Shown: positions 42,304 to 52,297 of the stretch, one piece after another
Numbering within the stretch: position 1 is the stretch's first letter
Layout: each line of letters opens with the position of its first letter
Position numbers and translations under genes: made by a program
NCBI GenBank assembly: GCA_903873905.1
Contig: CAIQQJ010000059.1
Coordinates: forward strand, 21,102 to 85,101
Direction: 5' to 3'
Source of the DNA: an uncultured Flavobacteriales bacterium
Lineage (GTDB): Bacteria > Bacteroidota > Bacteroidia > Palsa-965
DNA length: 64,000 nt
The notes under the pieces: generated by a model
The model's input: the letters and a program-made list of their open reading frames with translations, nothing else
Told to the model about the DNA's origin: nothing
Databases searched by the model: none

Positions 42304-43779
42304 TTAATATGCTCTTGCAAAAACCACACGTTGTGAAGATGGATTTCCTGAGAAAATACATTTGCCATCTTCCATTTTATTATTCAAAGGAATACAACGA
42401 ATGGTAGCTTTTGTTTTTTCCTTGATCTTCTGCTCCGTTTCTGGCGTACCATCCCAATGTGCATGAATAAAACCACCTTTTTCCAAAGCCGCTTCGAACT
42501 CCTCAAACGTATCTACAATATGAGTGCTGGATTGTTGACGCTGAAGTGCTGCATTGAACATTGAATTTTGAATTTCATCCATCAGTCCAAAAACAATATT
42601 GACAACTTCAGAACGATCAACACTTATCTTGGTTAAGGTATCGCGACGAGCCAATTCAATTTTTCCATTCTCCAAATCTTTCGGTCCAATTCCTAAACGT
42701 ACTGGCACACCGCGCAATTCATGTTCAGCGAATTTAAATCCTGGACGTTGCGTATCACGATCATCAAACTTTACACGAATGTTTTTTTCTTCTAATTCTT
42801 TTTTCAAGATAGAAACATGTTCAATAATTCGCGCATGTTCTTCATCCGTCTTATAAATCGGAACTATCACCACTTGAATTGGCGCCATTTTCGGAGGTAA
42901 AATAAGTCCATTGTCATCGCTATGTGCCATAATGAGAGCGCCCATCAAGCGTGTGGAAACTCCCCATGAAGTTGCCCAAACATATTCCAATTTCCCTTCT
43001 TTACTTGCAAATTTCACATCAAATGCTTTTGCAAAATTTTGTCCAAGAAAATGGGATGTGCCCGCTTGCAATGCTTTTCCATCTTGCATCAATGCTTCAA
43101 TGCAATAGGTTTCTTCTGCGCCTGCAAATCTTTCATTAGCCGATTTTATTCCACGCAAAACAGGAATTGCCAAAAAGTTTTCTGCGAATTCTGCATAAAC
43201 TCCCAACATTTTTTCTGTTTCAATAATTGCCTCTTCACGAGTTGCATGTGCAGTGTGACCTTCTTGCCAAAGAAATTCTGTCGTGCGAAGAAAAAGACGC
43301 GTTTTCATTTCCCAACGCACAACGTTCGCCCATTGATTAATCAGTAATGGAAGATCGCGATAGGATTGAATCCATCCTTTATATGTTTTCCAAATAATTG
43401 CTTCACTAGTTGGACGCACAATTAATTCCTCTTCCAATTTGGAATCAGGATCAACCATCAATTTTCCTGGTTTATCAGGATCAGCTTTCAAACGATAGTG
43501 TGTAACAACAGCACATTCCTTCGCAAAACCTTCCGCATTTTTTTCTTCAGCTTCGAACAAACTTTTCGGAACGAATAAGGGAAAATATGCATTTACATGG
43601 CCTGTCTCCTTGAACATCTTATCAAGAACAGCCTGCATGTTTTCCCAAATGGCATAACCATATGGTTTAATTACCATGCAACCTCTTACAGCAGAATGCT
43701 CCGCTAAATCAGCTTGTGCAACGAGTTCATTATACCATTGCGAATAGTCGGTGGTACGTTTTGTTAGTTCTTTGGCCAT
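42304..43779 (-). CDS. proS: Prolyl-tRNA synthetase, archaeal/eukaryotic-type (class II)
   Basis: Charges tRNA-Pro. The N-terminal catalytic core has motif 1-2 segments ([58 protein letters not shown]) and motif 3 ([19 protein letters not shown]). The anticodon-binding domain and the C-terminal zinc-like domain end in the Tyr (FARAY) typical of the shorter archaeal/eukaryotic-type ProRS (about 490 residues), with no editing insertion. Bacteroidota commonly use this type. 491 residues. Confidence 0.95.
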   Translation of the reverse strand: MAKELTKRTTDYSQWYNELVAQADLAEHSAVRGCMVIKPYGYAIWENMQAVLDKMFKETGHVNAYFPLFVPKSLFEAEEKNAEGFAKECAVVTHYRLKADPDKPGKLMVDPDSKLEEELIVRPTSEAIIWKTYKGWIQSYRDLPLLINQWANVVRWEMKTRLFLRTTEFLWQEGHTAHATREEAIIETEKMLGVYAEFAENFLAIPVLRGIKSANERFAGAEETYCIEALMQDGKALQAGTSHFLGQNFAKAFDVKFASKEGKLEYVWATSWGVSTRLMGALIMAHSDDNGLILPPKMAPIQVVIVPIYKTDEEHARIIEHVSILKKELEEKNIRVKFDDRDTQRPGFKFAEHELRGVPVRLGIGPKDLENGKIELARRDTLTKISVDRSEVVNIVFGLMDEIQNSMFNAALQRQQSSTHIVDTFEEFEAALEKGGFIHAHWDGTPETEQKIKEKTKATIRCIPLNNKMEDGKCIFSGNPSSQRVVFARAY

Positions 43780-43844
43780 ATAAACTTAATAACTGGTAAT
43801 GAATTAGTGGAACGATTTTTGTATTTTTACTATTGATAATCCTG

Positions 43845-43852
43845 CAAAAATA
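43845..43852 (-). promoter_or_regulatory. -7 box for proS
   Basis: Reads TATTTTTG on the minus strand, 65 bases before the proS start. No exact TTTG is present 19 bases upstream. Confidence 0.4.
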
Positions 43853-43917
43853 GCACAATTCGTCCCCTGTGTGAAAAATACGGATTTGTAATGTTGAAAT
43901 ATCTAAAACACTCCACC

Positions 43918-45180
43918 ATGAAACGTTTCGCAATTATCGGATTATGTTCCGCAATTTTGATTGGGTACACGTCTTGCTCTGGGTTCAAACAAATGAACGC
44001 GCAGCGCGACGGGGACGATGTTTATTATTCCTTAAAAGATGCGAAGAAAGATCGTGCAGCCGAGGCAAAACGGCTTGAAGCAGAGCAAAAACAAAAAGAA
44101 GCTGATGCAAAACAGCGTGAACTAGATCAGAAAACAGCTGACGCTCGTTCAAAACCTGGCTCTGATTATTACCAAAAATCTTTTGATTACGATGATTATT
44201 ATGATGATGAATATGCTGTTCGTCTTCGTCGATTTGATCATCCTTGCAACAATTATAGTTATTACGACAACTATTATACAAACGCCTATTTCTATAATCA
44301 GAATCCTTATTACTACGGAAGCAGTGTATACAACGGCTACCAATTCTGGGGACCAAGTTATTACGCCTACAATTATTGCCCAAGTTCATTTTGGTATTGG
44401 AATACAGGCTGGGGATGGGGAACAGGTTACGGATGTGGTTGGGGAAATACTTGGGGAAACTATTATGATCCTTGGAATTCCTGGGGATATGGTTCTTATT
44501 ACCCATATTATGGATATGGATACAATCCATACGGATATAGTCCATATGGTTATAATTCCTACGGGTATGGTAATAATGGATACAACAATTATTACTACAA
44601 CAGTTTCGATAACAACAGCAATTATTACGGACCAAGAAATTCTCCAAGTTCAAATGATGGCCGCGTAGTTGGTTCAGGTGGCCCAACATTCGGTGAGCGT
44701 TTTGAATCTGCTGTTGCAGCTGAGAATAACCTGAGTACTCCAACACGTGATCAGATCAATCGTATTGTAGGAGTTGCTCCTGAAGCAAACTCCAGTAACA
44801 CTAATTCTCGCGACAATACAAATGGCAATTCAACAACTAACTCTACAGAGCCGAGAGCAAATACACAGAATACTCAGGGGCAAAGCAATGTTGAACACAG
44901 AACGGATACGCCTCCTGTTCCTGTCTTTACAAATTCTGGTAATTCAACTGGAAACTCACGTGCAAATTCAACTGGGACTTCTACAGAAAATTCAAGTGGA
45001 AATTCTAGAGCAAATACACCACCTCCTGCTTCCTCTTCGCCAACTTATAGTGCTCCATCAAGTCGACCAAGAGAAAGTAGTTCAAGAAGTAGCAGTTCCT
45101 CTTCATCTGGTTCTTCTTCCTCACCATCCCCATCAAGATCAAGTGGTACAAGCAGTGGAACAAGTAGTCGTCCACGCTGA
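43918..45180 (+). CDS. Tyr/Gly/Trp/Asn-rich lipoprotein, function unknown
   Basis: A lipoprotein signal (MKRFAIIGLCSAILIGYTSC, lipid-modified Cys20) precedes DGDDVYYSLKDAKKD and a charged Lys/Glu/Gln helix (about 40-85). The middle (about 95-240) is extremely low-complexity: many Tyr, Asn, Gly and Trp, with units such as WGWGTGYGCGWGN and a YGYNPYGYSPYGYN-like run. The last 150 residues are Ser/Thr/Asn-rich and end SSGTSSGTSSRPR. The start at 43918 is preferred over a frame start at 43891 because it opens the lipoprotein signal. The aromatic-Gly pattern resembles phase-separating or surface-coat sequences. It is followed by an OMPP1-type gene. Confidence 0.8.
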   Translation: MKRFAIIGLCSAILIGYTSCSGFKQMNAQRDGDDVYYSLKDAKKDRAAEAKRLEAEQKQKEADAKQRELDQKTADARSKPGSDYYQKSFDYDDYYDDEYAVRLRRFDHPCNNYSYYDNYYTNAYFYNQNPYYYGSSVYNGYQFWGPSYYAYNYCPSSFWYWNTGWGWGTGYGCGWGNTWGNYYDPWNSWGYGSYYPYYGYGYNPYGYSPYGYNSYGYGNNGYNNYYYNSFDNNSNYYGPRNSPSSNDGRVVGSGGPTFGERFESAVAAENNLSTPTRDQINRIVGVAPEANSSNTNSRDNTNGNSTTNSTEPRANTQNTQGQSNVEHRTDTPPVPVFTNSGNSTGNSRANSTGTSTENSSGNSRANTPPPASSSPTYSAPSSRPRESSSRSSSSSSSGSSSSPSPSRSSGTSSGTSSRPR

Positions 45181-45200
45181 TTAATTTTAAATTGAAGCTT

Positions 45201-46649
45201 ATGAAACGTTTCTTTCTGACCGGACTTTCCGCGTTAGTGTTTTGCAGCGGAATATTCGCACAAAACGAAACCGATGCCTTGCGGTATTCCCGAATTGGTT
45301 TTGGTGGAACAGCACGTTATTCTGCAATGGGCGGAGCATTTGGTGCTTTGGGTGCAGACATTTCTGTGATCAGTACAAATCCTGCTGGACTTGGATTTTA
45401 TCATAAGAATGAAATGACTTTTACGCCTTCATTTTACAATAATAACGTTACATCCACCTACAACGAAACGATGAATACAAATTCTCGTTTCAATTTTCGT
45501 TTCGATAATTTTGGACTTGTGTTTGCAGGGAAAACTGATAACAATTCTGAAACTGGATGGCAAACAATGGCAATGGGAATTGCTTACAATCGTTATAGCT
45601 CATTTCAGTCAAATTTGAATATGTCTGGAAATTCAAACACTTCCATGATGGACAGTTGGGCAAAATCGGCAGGAGGGAATTTACCTGCTAATCTCGATGG
45701 GTATAATGAAGGTCTTGCATGGAATACTTATTTATTGAATCAAATCCCAGGTGATCCAACACATTATTCAGATACAATTCCTACTGGTGATTTACTCACG
45801 CAATCGAAAACGGTTACGATGCGCGGATCAATGGGAGAATGGATTTTTGGCCTTGCTGGAAATTACTCCAACAAATTTTATGTTGGTGGCTCCGTTGGAA
45901 TTCCTCAAGTGAAATATGAAGAAATTGACAGCTACTCTGAAAAAGAAGTGAATGACACAACTTCCAATTTCAACTACTTGCAATTTGATCAGAACCTTTC
46001 AACTAAGGGACGCGGATTCAATATAAAATTGGGTGCCATTTACCGTCCAATTGATATGGTACGAATTGGTTTTGCATTTAATTCACCTTCGATTTTAAAA
46101 CTAACTGACAGTTATGGAGCCCAAATGATTTCCATAATTGGAGATTCAACACGTCAAAATATCGCGCAGGATGGAAGTTTCAGTTATTCAATTCGTACAC
46201 CTATGCGCATGATTGGAAGTTTGGCTGTTATTCTTGGAAAGGTTGCAACCGTAAGTGCTGACTATGAAATTGTAGATTATTCTGAATCACTTTTGTCATC
46301 TACGAGTTATTCCTTCTCAACTGCAAACAAAGCCATACAAACCAAATACACTGCAGCATCAAACATTCGCGTAGGAACAGAAGTGCGTCTACTTCCATTG
46401 ATATTACGAGGTGGTTTTGCCTGGTATGGAAGTCCATATACGAATGGCGTAAACAATAATGCAGCCCGATTGTATATCACAGGAGGAGTTGGTTATCGTG
46501 ATCCGGATGATCAATTTTTTATTGATCTGGGTGTGGTCACAACAACAGAGAAAAGCAATTATTATTTCTACGATCAGAGTTTGGTGAATCCAGTCAACAA
46601 CAGTTCTAAGGTTGTAAATGTTGTTGTGACGTGCGGATTCAGATATTAA
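45201..46649 (+). CDS. Outer-membrane transport protein of the OMPP1/FadL type
   Basis: The signal peptide MKRFFLTGLSALVFCSGIFA starts at ATG 45201; an upstream TTG would add only three residues. The mature N-terminus has ALRYSRIGFGGTARYSAMGG and GADISVISTNPAGLGFYHKN, the hallmark of the FadL/TodX hydrophobic-substrate channel family in Bacteroidota, and barrel strands run to VVVTCGFRY at the end. 482 residues. It lies 20 bases after the Tyr-rich lipoprotein gene, so the two are likely co-transcribed and may form an outer-membrane complex. Confidence 0.88.
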   Translation: MKRFFLTGLSALVFCSGIFAQNETDALRYSRIGFGGTARYSAMGGAFGALGADISVISTNPAGLGFYHKNEMTFTPSFYNNNVTSTYNETMNTNSRFNFRFDNFGLVFAGKTDNNSETGWQTMAMGIAYNRYSSFQSNLNMSGNSNTSMMDSWAKSAGGNLPANLDGYNEGLAWNTYLLNQIPGDPTHYSDTIPTGDLLTQSKTVTMRGSMGEWIFGLAGNYSNKFYVGGSVGIPQVKYEEIDSYSEKEVNDTTSNFNYLQFDQNLSTKGRGFNIKLGAIYRPIDMVRIGFAFNSPSILKLTDSYGAQMISIIGDSTRQNIAQDGSFSYSIRTPMRMIGSLAVILGKVATVSADYEIVDYSESLLSSTSYSFSTANKAIQTKYTAASNIRVGTEVRLLPLILRGGFAWYGSPYTNGVNNNAARLYITGGVGYRDPDDQFFIDLGVVTTTEKSNYYFYDQSLVNPVNNSSKVVNVVVTCGFRY

Positions 46650-46683
46650 TAGACAGAAAAAAATATCATCACTTTGTAAAATG

Positions 46684-46714
46684 ATAAAGTCCCGCTAAAT
46701 CAGCGGGACTTTAT
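46684..46714. terminator. Bidirectional terminator
   Basis: A perfect 13-bp stem ATAAAGTCCCGCT / AGCGGGACTTTAT around a 5-base loop, between the convergent OMPP1 and zinc-ribbon genes. Confidence 0.85.
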
Positions 46715-46731
46715 ATTATTTGGTAGAAAAA

Positions 46732-47559
46732 TTATTTCGCTTTCGCTGTTTTTCTTGAAGTCTTAGTAACAACCTCTTCTTGAACAACTGGCTTTCCGTT
46801 TCCAAGAAGGAAATCTGCATCTACCAATATTCTTCCGCAATGTTCACAAACGATAATCTTTTTGTGCATACGAATATCCAATTGACGTTGTGGTGGAATT
46901 TTATTGAAACATCCGCCACAAGCATCACGCTCTACAGGAACAACCGCTAGGCCATTACGTACATTCTGGCGAACACGTGAATAAGCGTGCAATAAACGTC
47001 CTTCAATTTTCAATTCAGCAACTTTGGAATGCGCTTGCAATTCATCTTCTTCTTTTTTAGTTTCAGAAATGATGTCTTCCAATTCTTCTTTCTTCAGTTT
47101 GAGATCATTTTTGCGCTCATCAAGTGCAGCTTGTGAACCTTCAATCATTTCATTCTTAGCCGCAATTTGTGCTTTGTATTCCTTGATGCGTTTTTCAGAA
47201 AGTTGAATTTCCAAGTTCTGGAATTCTATCTCTTTTGTTAGGGAATCAAATTCGCGGTTGTTGCGAACTTTTCCTTGCTGCGCTTCATATTTCTTAATCG
47301 CTATTCCGGCGTCCTTAATCACGTTCTTTTTCTCCGTGATAGCGTCTTCCAGCTTTTTGATTTCCTCATGCAGATTGTTTGAACGTGTATCAAGTCCTGC
47401 CACTTCATCTTCAAGATCACGAACCTCTAAAGGAAGTTCACCACGAACTGTACGGATACGGTCGATTTGTGAATCAATCTGTTGTAAATCGTAAAGTGCG
47501 CGAAGTTTTTCTTCTACTGGAATGTCGGATTTCTCGTCTTTTTTAGCTTTTAGGCTCAT
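46732..47559 (-). CDS. C4-type zinc-ribbon protein with long coiled coil (CT398-like)
   Basis: Residues 12-185 are one long Lys/Glu-rich coiled coil (for example EEKLRALYDLQQIDSQIDRI and ISETKKEEDELQAHS). The C-terminal part has a four-Cys zinc ribbon: CGGC in RDACGGCFNKIPP and CEHC in KIIVCEHCGRIL. The length of 275 residues fits the CT398-like family, of uncertain function. It overlaps the Nif3 gene by four bases (ATGA), a coupling commonly seen for this pair. Confidence 0.9.
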   Translation of the reverse strand: MSLKAKKDEKSDIPVEEKLRALYDLQQIDSQIDRIRTVRGELPLEVRDLEDEVAGLDTRSNNLHEEIKKLEDAITEKKNVIKDAGIAIKKYEAQQGKVRNNREFDSLTKEIEFQNLEIQLSEKRIKEYKAQIAAKNEMIEGSQAALDERKNDLKLKKEELEDIISETKKEEDELQAHSKVAELKIEGRLLHAYSRVRQNVRNGLAVVPVERDACGGCFNKIPPQRQLDIRMHKKIIVCEHCGRILVDADFLLGNGKPVVQEEVVTKTSRKTAKAK

Positions 47560-48653
47560 GTCAGATAGGTTATCGGATTGGTATTTATACCGGTTTTGCG
47601 GATGGCAAAGGTAGGAAATTTTTGTTTTAGAATGTCATAGAGCAAATCAATCGTAAACTGCTCACTTTCAAAGTGTCCAATATCAGCAACGACAATTTTG
47701 CCTTCCGTATCGAAAAACTGGTGGTATTTGAAGTCACCTGAAACAAAAACATCCGCTTCAGCAGAAATGGCATCTTTTAGCAAAAAACTGCCCGAGCCTC
47801 CACAAACCGCCACTTTCGAAACAACTTTACCTTCAATTGGTGTATAGCGGATGACATCCGTGTTCATAGAAGTCTTTAATTGAATCAGAAATTCCATAAT
47901 CGGCATGGATTTTTCGAGTTCACCAATCATTCCAGATCCCACATTTTGCCAAGCATTTTCAATGGGAATTAACTCATATGCAATTTCCTCATACGGGTGC
48001 GAAGCGCGCAAAGCCTTGAGAATTTCAGACTCCTGATGCACTGAATAAATAATTTCAATTCGCTCTTCTGGTTCACGATTTAATATCCCTTTATCACCGA
48101 CAACAGGATTGGAATTTTCATTGCCACGAAAGGTTCCTGTTCCCGATAAATTAAAACTCACTTCATTATAATTTCCAATTTCCCCTGCTCCTGCTTTCCA
48201 TAATGCCTGTCTAACTTTTTCAGCTGATTCGGCAGGACAATAGGTTACGAATTTCCGAAGCAAATCTTTTTTAGGTGAAAGTATTTTACAATTTTTTAAT
48301 CCGAGTATCTCACAGATTCTAGCATTTACACCATTGGAAACATTATCAAGATTGGTGTGAATGGCAAAAATTGCAATGTCATTTTTTATTGCTTTAATAA
48401 TCACACGTTCCACATAATTTTTTCCGTTGATTTTTTTTAATCCTGAAAAAACAATTGGGTGATGCGCAACAATGAGATTGCATTTATTTTCAATAGCTTC
48501 ATCCACGATCGACTCAATACAATCCAACGCAATGAGCACTCCTGTGATTTGCATTTTACTATTCCCCGTAATGAGGCCGCAGTTGTCATAGCCCTCTTGA
48601 AACTTGGGAGGTGCAATTTTTTCCAGACAGGAAATTATTTCTTGGAGAACCAT
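47556..48653 (-). CDS. Nif3-like dinuclear metal-centre protein
   Basis: A member of the Nif3/DUF34 family, toroidal hexamers with two metals per subunit. Metal-ligand motifs are AHHP (His64, His65), HTNLDNV and, near the C-terminus, DIGHFESEQF. A central insert (about 125-235) has the size of the PII-like insertion domain in the long bacterial form. 365 residues. It is thought to be a hydrolase-like or metal-handling protein; its biological function is not settled. It is coupled to the zinc-ribbon gene. Confidence 0.92.
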   Translation of the reverse strand: MVLQEIISCLEKIAPPKFQEGYDNCGLITGNSKMQITGVLIALDCIESIVDEAIENKCNLIVAHHPIVFSGLKKINGKNYVERVIIKAIKNDIAIFAIHTNLDNVSNGVNARICEILGLKNCKILSPKKDLLRKFVTYCPAESAEKVRQALWKAGAGEIGNYNEVSFNLSGTGTFRGNENSNPVVGDKGILNREPEERIEIIYSVHQESEILKALRASHPYEEIAYELIPIENAWQNVGSGMIGELEKSMPIMEFLIQLKTSMNTDVIRYTPIEGKVVSKVAVCGGSGSFLLKDAISAEADVFVSGDFKYHQFFDTEGKIVVADIGHFESEQFTIDLLYDILKQKFPTFAIRKTGINTNPITYLT

Positions 48654-48826
48654 GTTGGATTTACAATATATGATTTGAACAGGAGTTCGAAATTAATATA
48701 AAAATTGCCGCATAGACGAAGAGATCGTAGCGTTTCATTGAAAGAAAACAAGATTATTAAAATTAAAATACTTTCTATTGCCTCTTGTCCCTTGCCACTT
48801 GTCCCTTTTGACTAATTTCGCACCGA

Positions 48827-49939
48827 ATGAATTTGCTACGACTTTTGGCATGGCCATTTTCCTTATTGTATGGCTTGGCTGTATTCATCAGAAACAAACT
48901 TTTTGATTTTGGTTTTATCCCCTCAACTGAAATTGATGATGTTGCTGTTATCGGTGTTGGAAATTTGGCCGTAGGTGGAACTGGAAAAACTCCTCACGTT
49001 GAATATCTCGTCAAACTTTTACATCCGAGATACAGCGTTGGTACTTTGAGTCGTGGATATGGAAGAAAAACGAGAGGTTTTCATTTGGCAACAAAAGATG
49101 CTACCACACTAGAAATTGGCGATGAACCAAAACAATTCCGTCACCGCTTTCCCGAAGAAATTCCAGTAGCTGTAGATGGTGCGCGCGTGCATGGCGTAAA
49201 AAAACTCCTTGAGAAATTCCCAAAACTTCAGGTCGTAATTCTGGACGATGTTTTTCAGCATCGAAGAATAAAACCAGGATTGCAAATCATGCTGACGGAT
49301 TACGCGAGATTATTTTATCAGGATAATTTATTGCCCACTGGGTATTTGCGCGAACCGATTTCAGGTGTTCGAAGAGCTGATATCATAGTGGTAACAAAAA
49401 CGCCGGATTTTTTCTCGCCCATTGAAAGAAAAAGAATCATCAAAGACATTAAACCACAACCGTATCAAAAAATATATTTTTCTAAAATTGTTTATGGTGA
49501 ATTTGTCCCATTTTTGGAAACGGCAATTGCCAATGCTGTTACGAAAGAAATTTGTTTCAACCAGAATTATTCAGTTGTCCTTTTGACAGGAATTGCCAAT
49601 TCCCATTCGCTGGAATATTTTCTCAAGGATAAAGTGAAAGAACTTGTACCCTACCGTTTTCGAGATCATCATGAATTCATGCCCAATGATCTTTTGCATT
49701 TGAAAGAATTATTCAATGCAATGAAAGGCGAAAATAAAATTGTGCTCACAACAGAAAAAGACGCCATGCGTTTGCAAAAACCCGAACTTGCTGAGTATCT
49801 TGGCGACCTTCCTATTTATTATGTGCCCATAGAAGTTGCATTCCAAGATCAAGACGCAATAGATTTCAATCAACAAATAAATGATTATGTACGACCTCAT
49901 CAAGTCAACAGCCACATTCATCCAAGAGAAAACGAATAA
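48827..49939 (+). CDS. lpxK: Tetraacyldisaccharide 4'-kinase
   Basis: Phosphorylates the 4' position of the lipid A disaccharide at the inner membrane. An N-terminal membrane anchor ([19 protein letters not shown]) precedes the P-loop [12 protein letters not shown] (45-56) and [12 protein letters not shown]. The length of 370 residues is slightly long for the family. It overlaps punA by 53 bases or more, an arrangement typical of Bacteroidota. A TAATTTCG box ends six bases before the ATG. Confidence 0.95.
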   Translation: MNLLRLLAWPFSLLYGLAVFIRNKLFDFGFIPSTEIDDVAVIGVGNLAVGGTGKTPHVEYLVKLLHPRYSVGTLSRGYGRKTRGFHLATKDATTLEIGDEPKQFRHRFPEEIPVAVDGARVHGVKKLLEKFPKLQVVILDDVFQHRRIKPGLQIMLTDYARLFYQDNLLPTGYLREPISGVRRADIIVVTKTPDFFSPIERKRIIKDIKPQPYQKIYFSKIVYGEFVPFLETAIANAVTKEICFNQNYSVVLLTGIANSHSLEYFLKDKVKELVPYRFRDHHEFMPNDLLHLKELFNAMKGENKIVLTTEKDAMRLQKPELAEYLGDLPIYYVPIEVAFQDQDAIDFNQQINDYVRPHQVNSHIHPRENE

Positions 49940-50702
49940 TTTTTCTCCTCTTACTGGAATTATTTTAGGAACCGGTCTTGGTGGATTGGTGAATGAAATT
50001 GAAGCAGAATTTGTTTTGCCCTATGAAACCATACCTAATTTTCCAGTATCAACTGTGGAAGGTCATTCCGGAAAATTGATTTTCGGAAAATTATCTGGTA
50101 AAAATGTTGTAGCCATGCAAGGCCGTTTTCATTTTTATGAAGGTTATTCTTTACAACAAGTTGTTTTTCCAGTTCGTGTCATGAAATTATTGGGCATTGA
50201 AAGATTATTTGTTTCGAATGCCAGTGGCGGTGTGAATCCAAGTTTTGAAATTGGCGATTTGATGATTCAAACAGATCACATCAATTTGTTTCCAGGAAAT
50301 CCTTTGATCGGTCCGAATGATAAACGTTTCGGTCCACGTTTTCCAGATATGAGCGAACCGTATGATCTTACTATGATCACACTCGCTAAAAAAATTGCCG
50401 CCGAATTAAAAATGAGAGTTGTTGAAGGTGTTTATGTTGGCATGAGTGGCCCAACATTTGAAACGCCTGCCGAATATAAATACGTACGCAATGTTGGTGG
50501 AGATGCTGTCGGTATGAGTACCGTTCCAGAAGTAATTGCTGCGCGTCACATGGCTATTCCTTGTTTTGCAATGTCGGTGATCACCGATCTCGGTGTACCC
50601 GGCAAAATTGTTGAAGTCACACATGCTGATGTTCAGAAAGCAGCTGAAATTTCAGAAAAGAAAATGACTCAGCTAATGAAAGAAATGGTTGCTCGTTTGT
50701 AG
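49887..50702 (+). CDS. punA: Purine-nucleoside phosphorylase (trimeric, class I)
   Basis: Phosphorolysis of inosine and guanosine for salvage. GTGLGGL near the N-terminus, [36 protein letters not shown] and [11 protein letters not shown] are the trimeric (PNP-I) motifs in order. The start is ATG at 49887 or, less likely, ATG two codons earlier at 49881. The gene begins inside the end of lpxK in another frame, so it is probably translated by reinitiation. 271 residues. Confidence 0.94.
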   Translation: MYDLIKSTATFIQEKTNNFSPLTGIILGTGLGGLVNEIEAEFVLPYETIPNFPVSTVEGHSGKLIFGKLSGKNVVAMQGRFHFYEGYSLQQVVFPVRVMKLLGIERLFVSNASGGVNPSFEIGDLMIQTDHINLFPGNPLIGPNDKRFGPRFPDMSEPYDLTMITLAKKIAAELKMRVVEGVYVGMSGPTFETPAEYKYVRNVGGDAVGMSTVPEVIAARHMAIPCFAMSVITDLGVPGKIVEVTHADVQKAAEISEKKMTQLMKEMVARL

Positions 50703-50774
50703 TTTATTGGTGATAGCTGCAACTTATTTTTCTTTGACTCCTGCCACTTTTTAACTGCTTCTATTTTTCTTATT

Positions 50775-50831
50775 GGGGCGTGCCCCGGATCCCGAAGGGA
50801 CCACTATGTGGCACTACTATTCCTCACGCAA
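50775..50831 (+). repeat. Shortened family 1 element
   Basis: GGGGCGTGCCCC at the left and CTATTCCTCACGCA at the right match the family ends, but the GGTCGGGCTTT core is missing. A CCCGAAGGGACC segment and the hairpin-like piece ACCACTATGTGGCACTAC fill the middle. It seems to be an internal-deletion copy that kept its ends. Confidence 0.7.
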
Positions 50832-50889
50832 AAAAAGTGGAACCTAAATTATAAACACGTCAAGGATTTTTTTTCTAATTTTAGAGTTC

Positions 50890-52266
50890 GTGAAACCCCA
50901 CTTCCTATTTTTTCTTTTTCTTTCCATATGCACTGGATTTAATTCTCCTGCACAGAATTTGGTAATTGACCATTTAAACATTCTTGTCGACACCATTCCA
51001 TTTCATTTTTCTGGATCACCCATCACAAAAAATTATTCTCGCTATCGGGAAATAAGAATTGGATGTGTCAATACGGGAAAGAAAGATTTGATTTTTATTG
51101 GGGCAAAACAATGTTTCACCAACGACACAAGTTGGCTAAAAGCTTCTGACAATGTAAAATTTCCCGCTCTACTCAAGCCAGGAGTTTATGGAGAAATCTC
51201 CATTATTTATAGTGTGTCCTCTCCTTTTCAACGCTTTCAAATCCTTTCCAATTCCAAAACGGGACCACAAGTAATTACACTTCTTGATACGTATCGCGAA
51301 CAAGTTGAAATCAAGCGAAACATGAATGAATATCCTGCGAAATTACAAGAAGGTGATGTTGCAAATTTTTCTTCTTTGATTGTGAATTATAAGGATAAAA
51401 AAATCATTGTAGATTCTGTTGCAATTCCAGACCCCTCTTTGAAATTAATAACGAAACTTCCATTTTCGATTGATCCTGGAAAAAGTGCCCCACTTTTATT
51501 GATGGCAGGCACCAGTGGAAAAATGAATTATTATTATGGTGGCACGCCCGTTTTTTTCTATCACCCCGAAAATGAATTTGAGGATTTTGTGAAACAGGAG
51601 TTTTCCTGCATCATCGTTCCAAATGTAAAATCGCTGGGCAAAGACACATTTGATTTTGGTTCCGTCAAAAGAGGTACAATCATTTCAAATACTTTTCATT
51701 TTGTAAATAATGGCTCGTTCAAATTGGAAACAGGAAAAAATAAAAGTAGTTGCATGACTTACGACAAATCAGAAGTTGCTCCTGGAGAAAATTTCAACGT
51801 TACCATAAAATACAACACCACAATTGCCGATTCTGGTAAAACCACAATGGAATTCCCCATTTTGCTTCCTCCGTTCTTTTACTCCAATTCAGTTTTCTTG
51901 AGTGGTGAGGTAAAGGGACAAGGCATTAAGAAGAGTGAAGTTTTAATGACTGACCAACGCATCATTAACTGTGGGAAAATTTCAAACGACACGGCAAAAA
52001 CGATCAAACGAAGCATCCGAATAAAAAACAATTCTCCTTTGCCCATCAACATTTCGAATGTTACAATCACCGAAGGCGCGTATGCCTTTTGCGACACACA
52101 TGCGAGCATTGCTCCTGGGGAATATTTCATTCTGAAGTTTGCTTACAACACTAAAAATCCTGGGAGTTTTGACAAAGTGATTGTTTTGTCTCTTACAAGT
52201 GGTGAATGTTCGAATGGTGAGTTTGCCTACTCGATTGAAGTGAAAGGCGAAGTAATTTCGAAGTGA
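50890..52266 (+). CDS. Secreted protein with DUF1573/HYDIN-like Ig domains, function unknown
   Basis: GTG start at 50890, six bases after a TAATTTTA box; signal peptide MKPHFLFFLFLSICTGFNSP to AQN. The mature part (about 435 residues) contains Ig-like beta units of the ASPM-SPD-2-HYDIN/DUF1573 kind: FDFGSVKRGTIISNTFHFVN followed by NNGSFKLETGK, and INCGKISNDTAKTIKRSIRI with NNSPLPINISNV, i.e. the pattern V-x-F-x-N-x-G. No enzyme motif or T9SS tail is seen. It is 31 bases from the next gene. Confidence 0.72.
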   Translation: MKPHFLFFLFLSICTGFNSPAQNLVIDHLNILVDTIPFHFSGSPITKNYSRYREIRIGCVNTGKKDLIFIGAKQCFTNDTSWLKASDNVKFPALLKPGVYGEISIIYSVSSPFQRFQILSNSKTGPQVITLLDTYREQVEIKRNMNEYPAKLQEGDVANFSSLIVNYKDKKIIVDSVAIPDPSLKLITKLPFSIDPGKSAPLLLMAGTSGKMNYYYGGTPVFFYHPENEFEDFVKQEFSCIIVPNVKSLGKDTFDFGSVKRGTIISNTFHFVNNGSFKLETGKNKSSCMTYDKSEVAPGENFNVTIKYNTTIADSGKTTMEFPILLPPFFYSNSVFLSGEVKGQGIKKSEVLMTDQRIINCGKISNDTAKTIKRSIRIKNNSPLPINISNVTITEGAYAFCDTHASIAPGEYFILKFAYNTKNPGSFDKVIVLSLTSGECSNGEFAYSIEVKGEVISK

Positions 52267-52284
52267 TCTAACAAAGTCAAATTG

Positions 52285-52292
52285 TATCTTTG
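52285..52292 (+). promoter_or_regulatory. -7 box five bases before the GTG start at 52298
   Basis: TATCTTTG is an exact TAnnTTTG match ending five bases before the start codon, predicting a leaderless transcript that starts with GTG. Confidence 0.5.
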
Positions 52293-52297
52293 TCACC

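Noticed and set aside
43985..44746. Long open frames on both strands across the Tyr-rich lipoprotein gene (a minus frame of 253 residues, a plus frame at 44183-44668)
   Set aside because: They arise from the repetitive TAT/GGA-rich codons of the real gene; their translations are runs of His/Asn/Ile/Met with no start context or family likeness.
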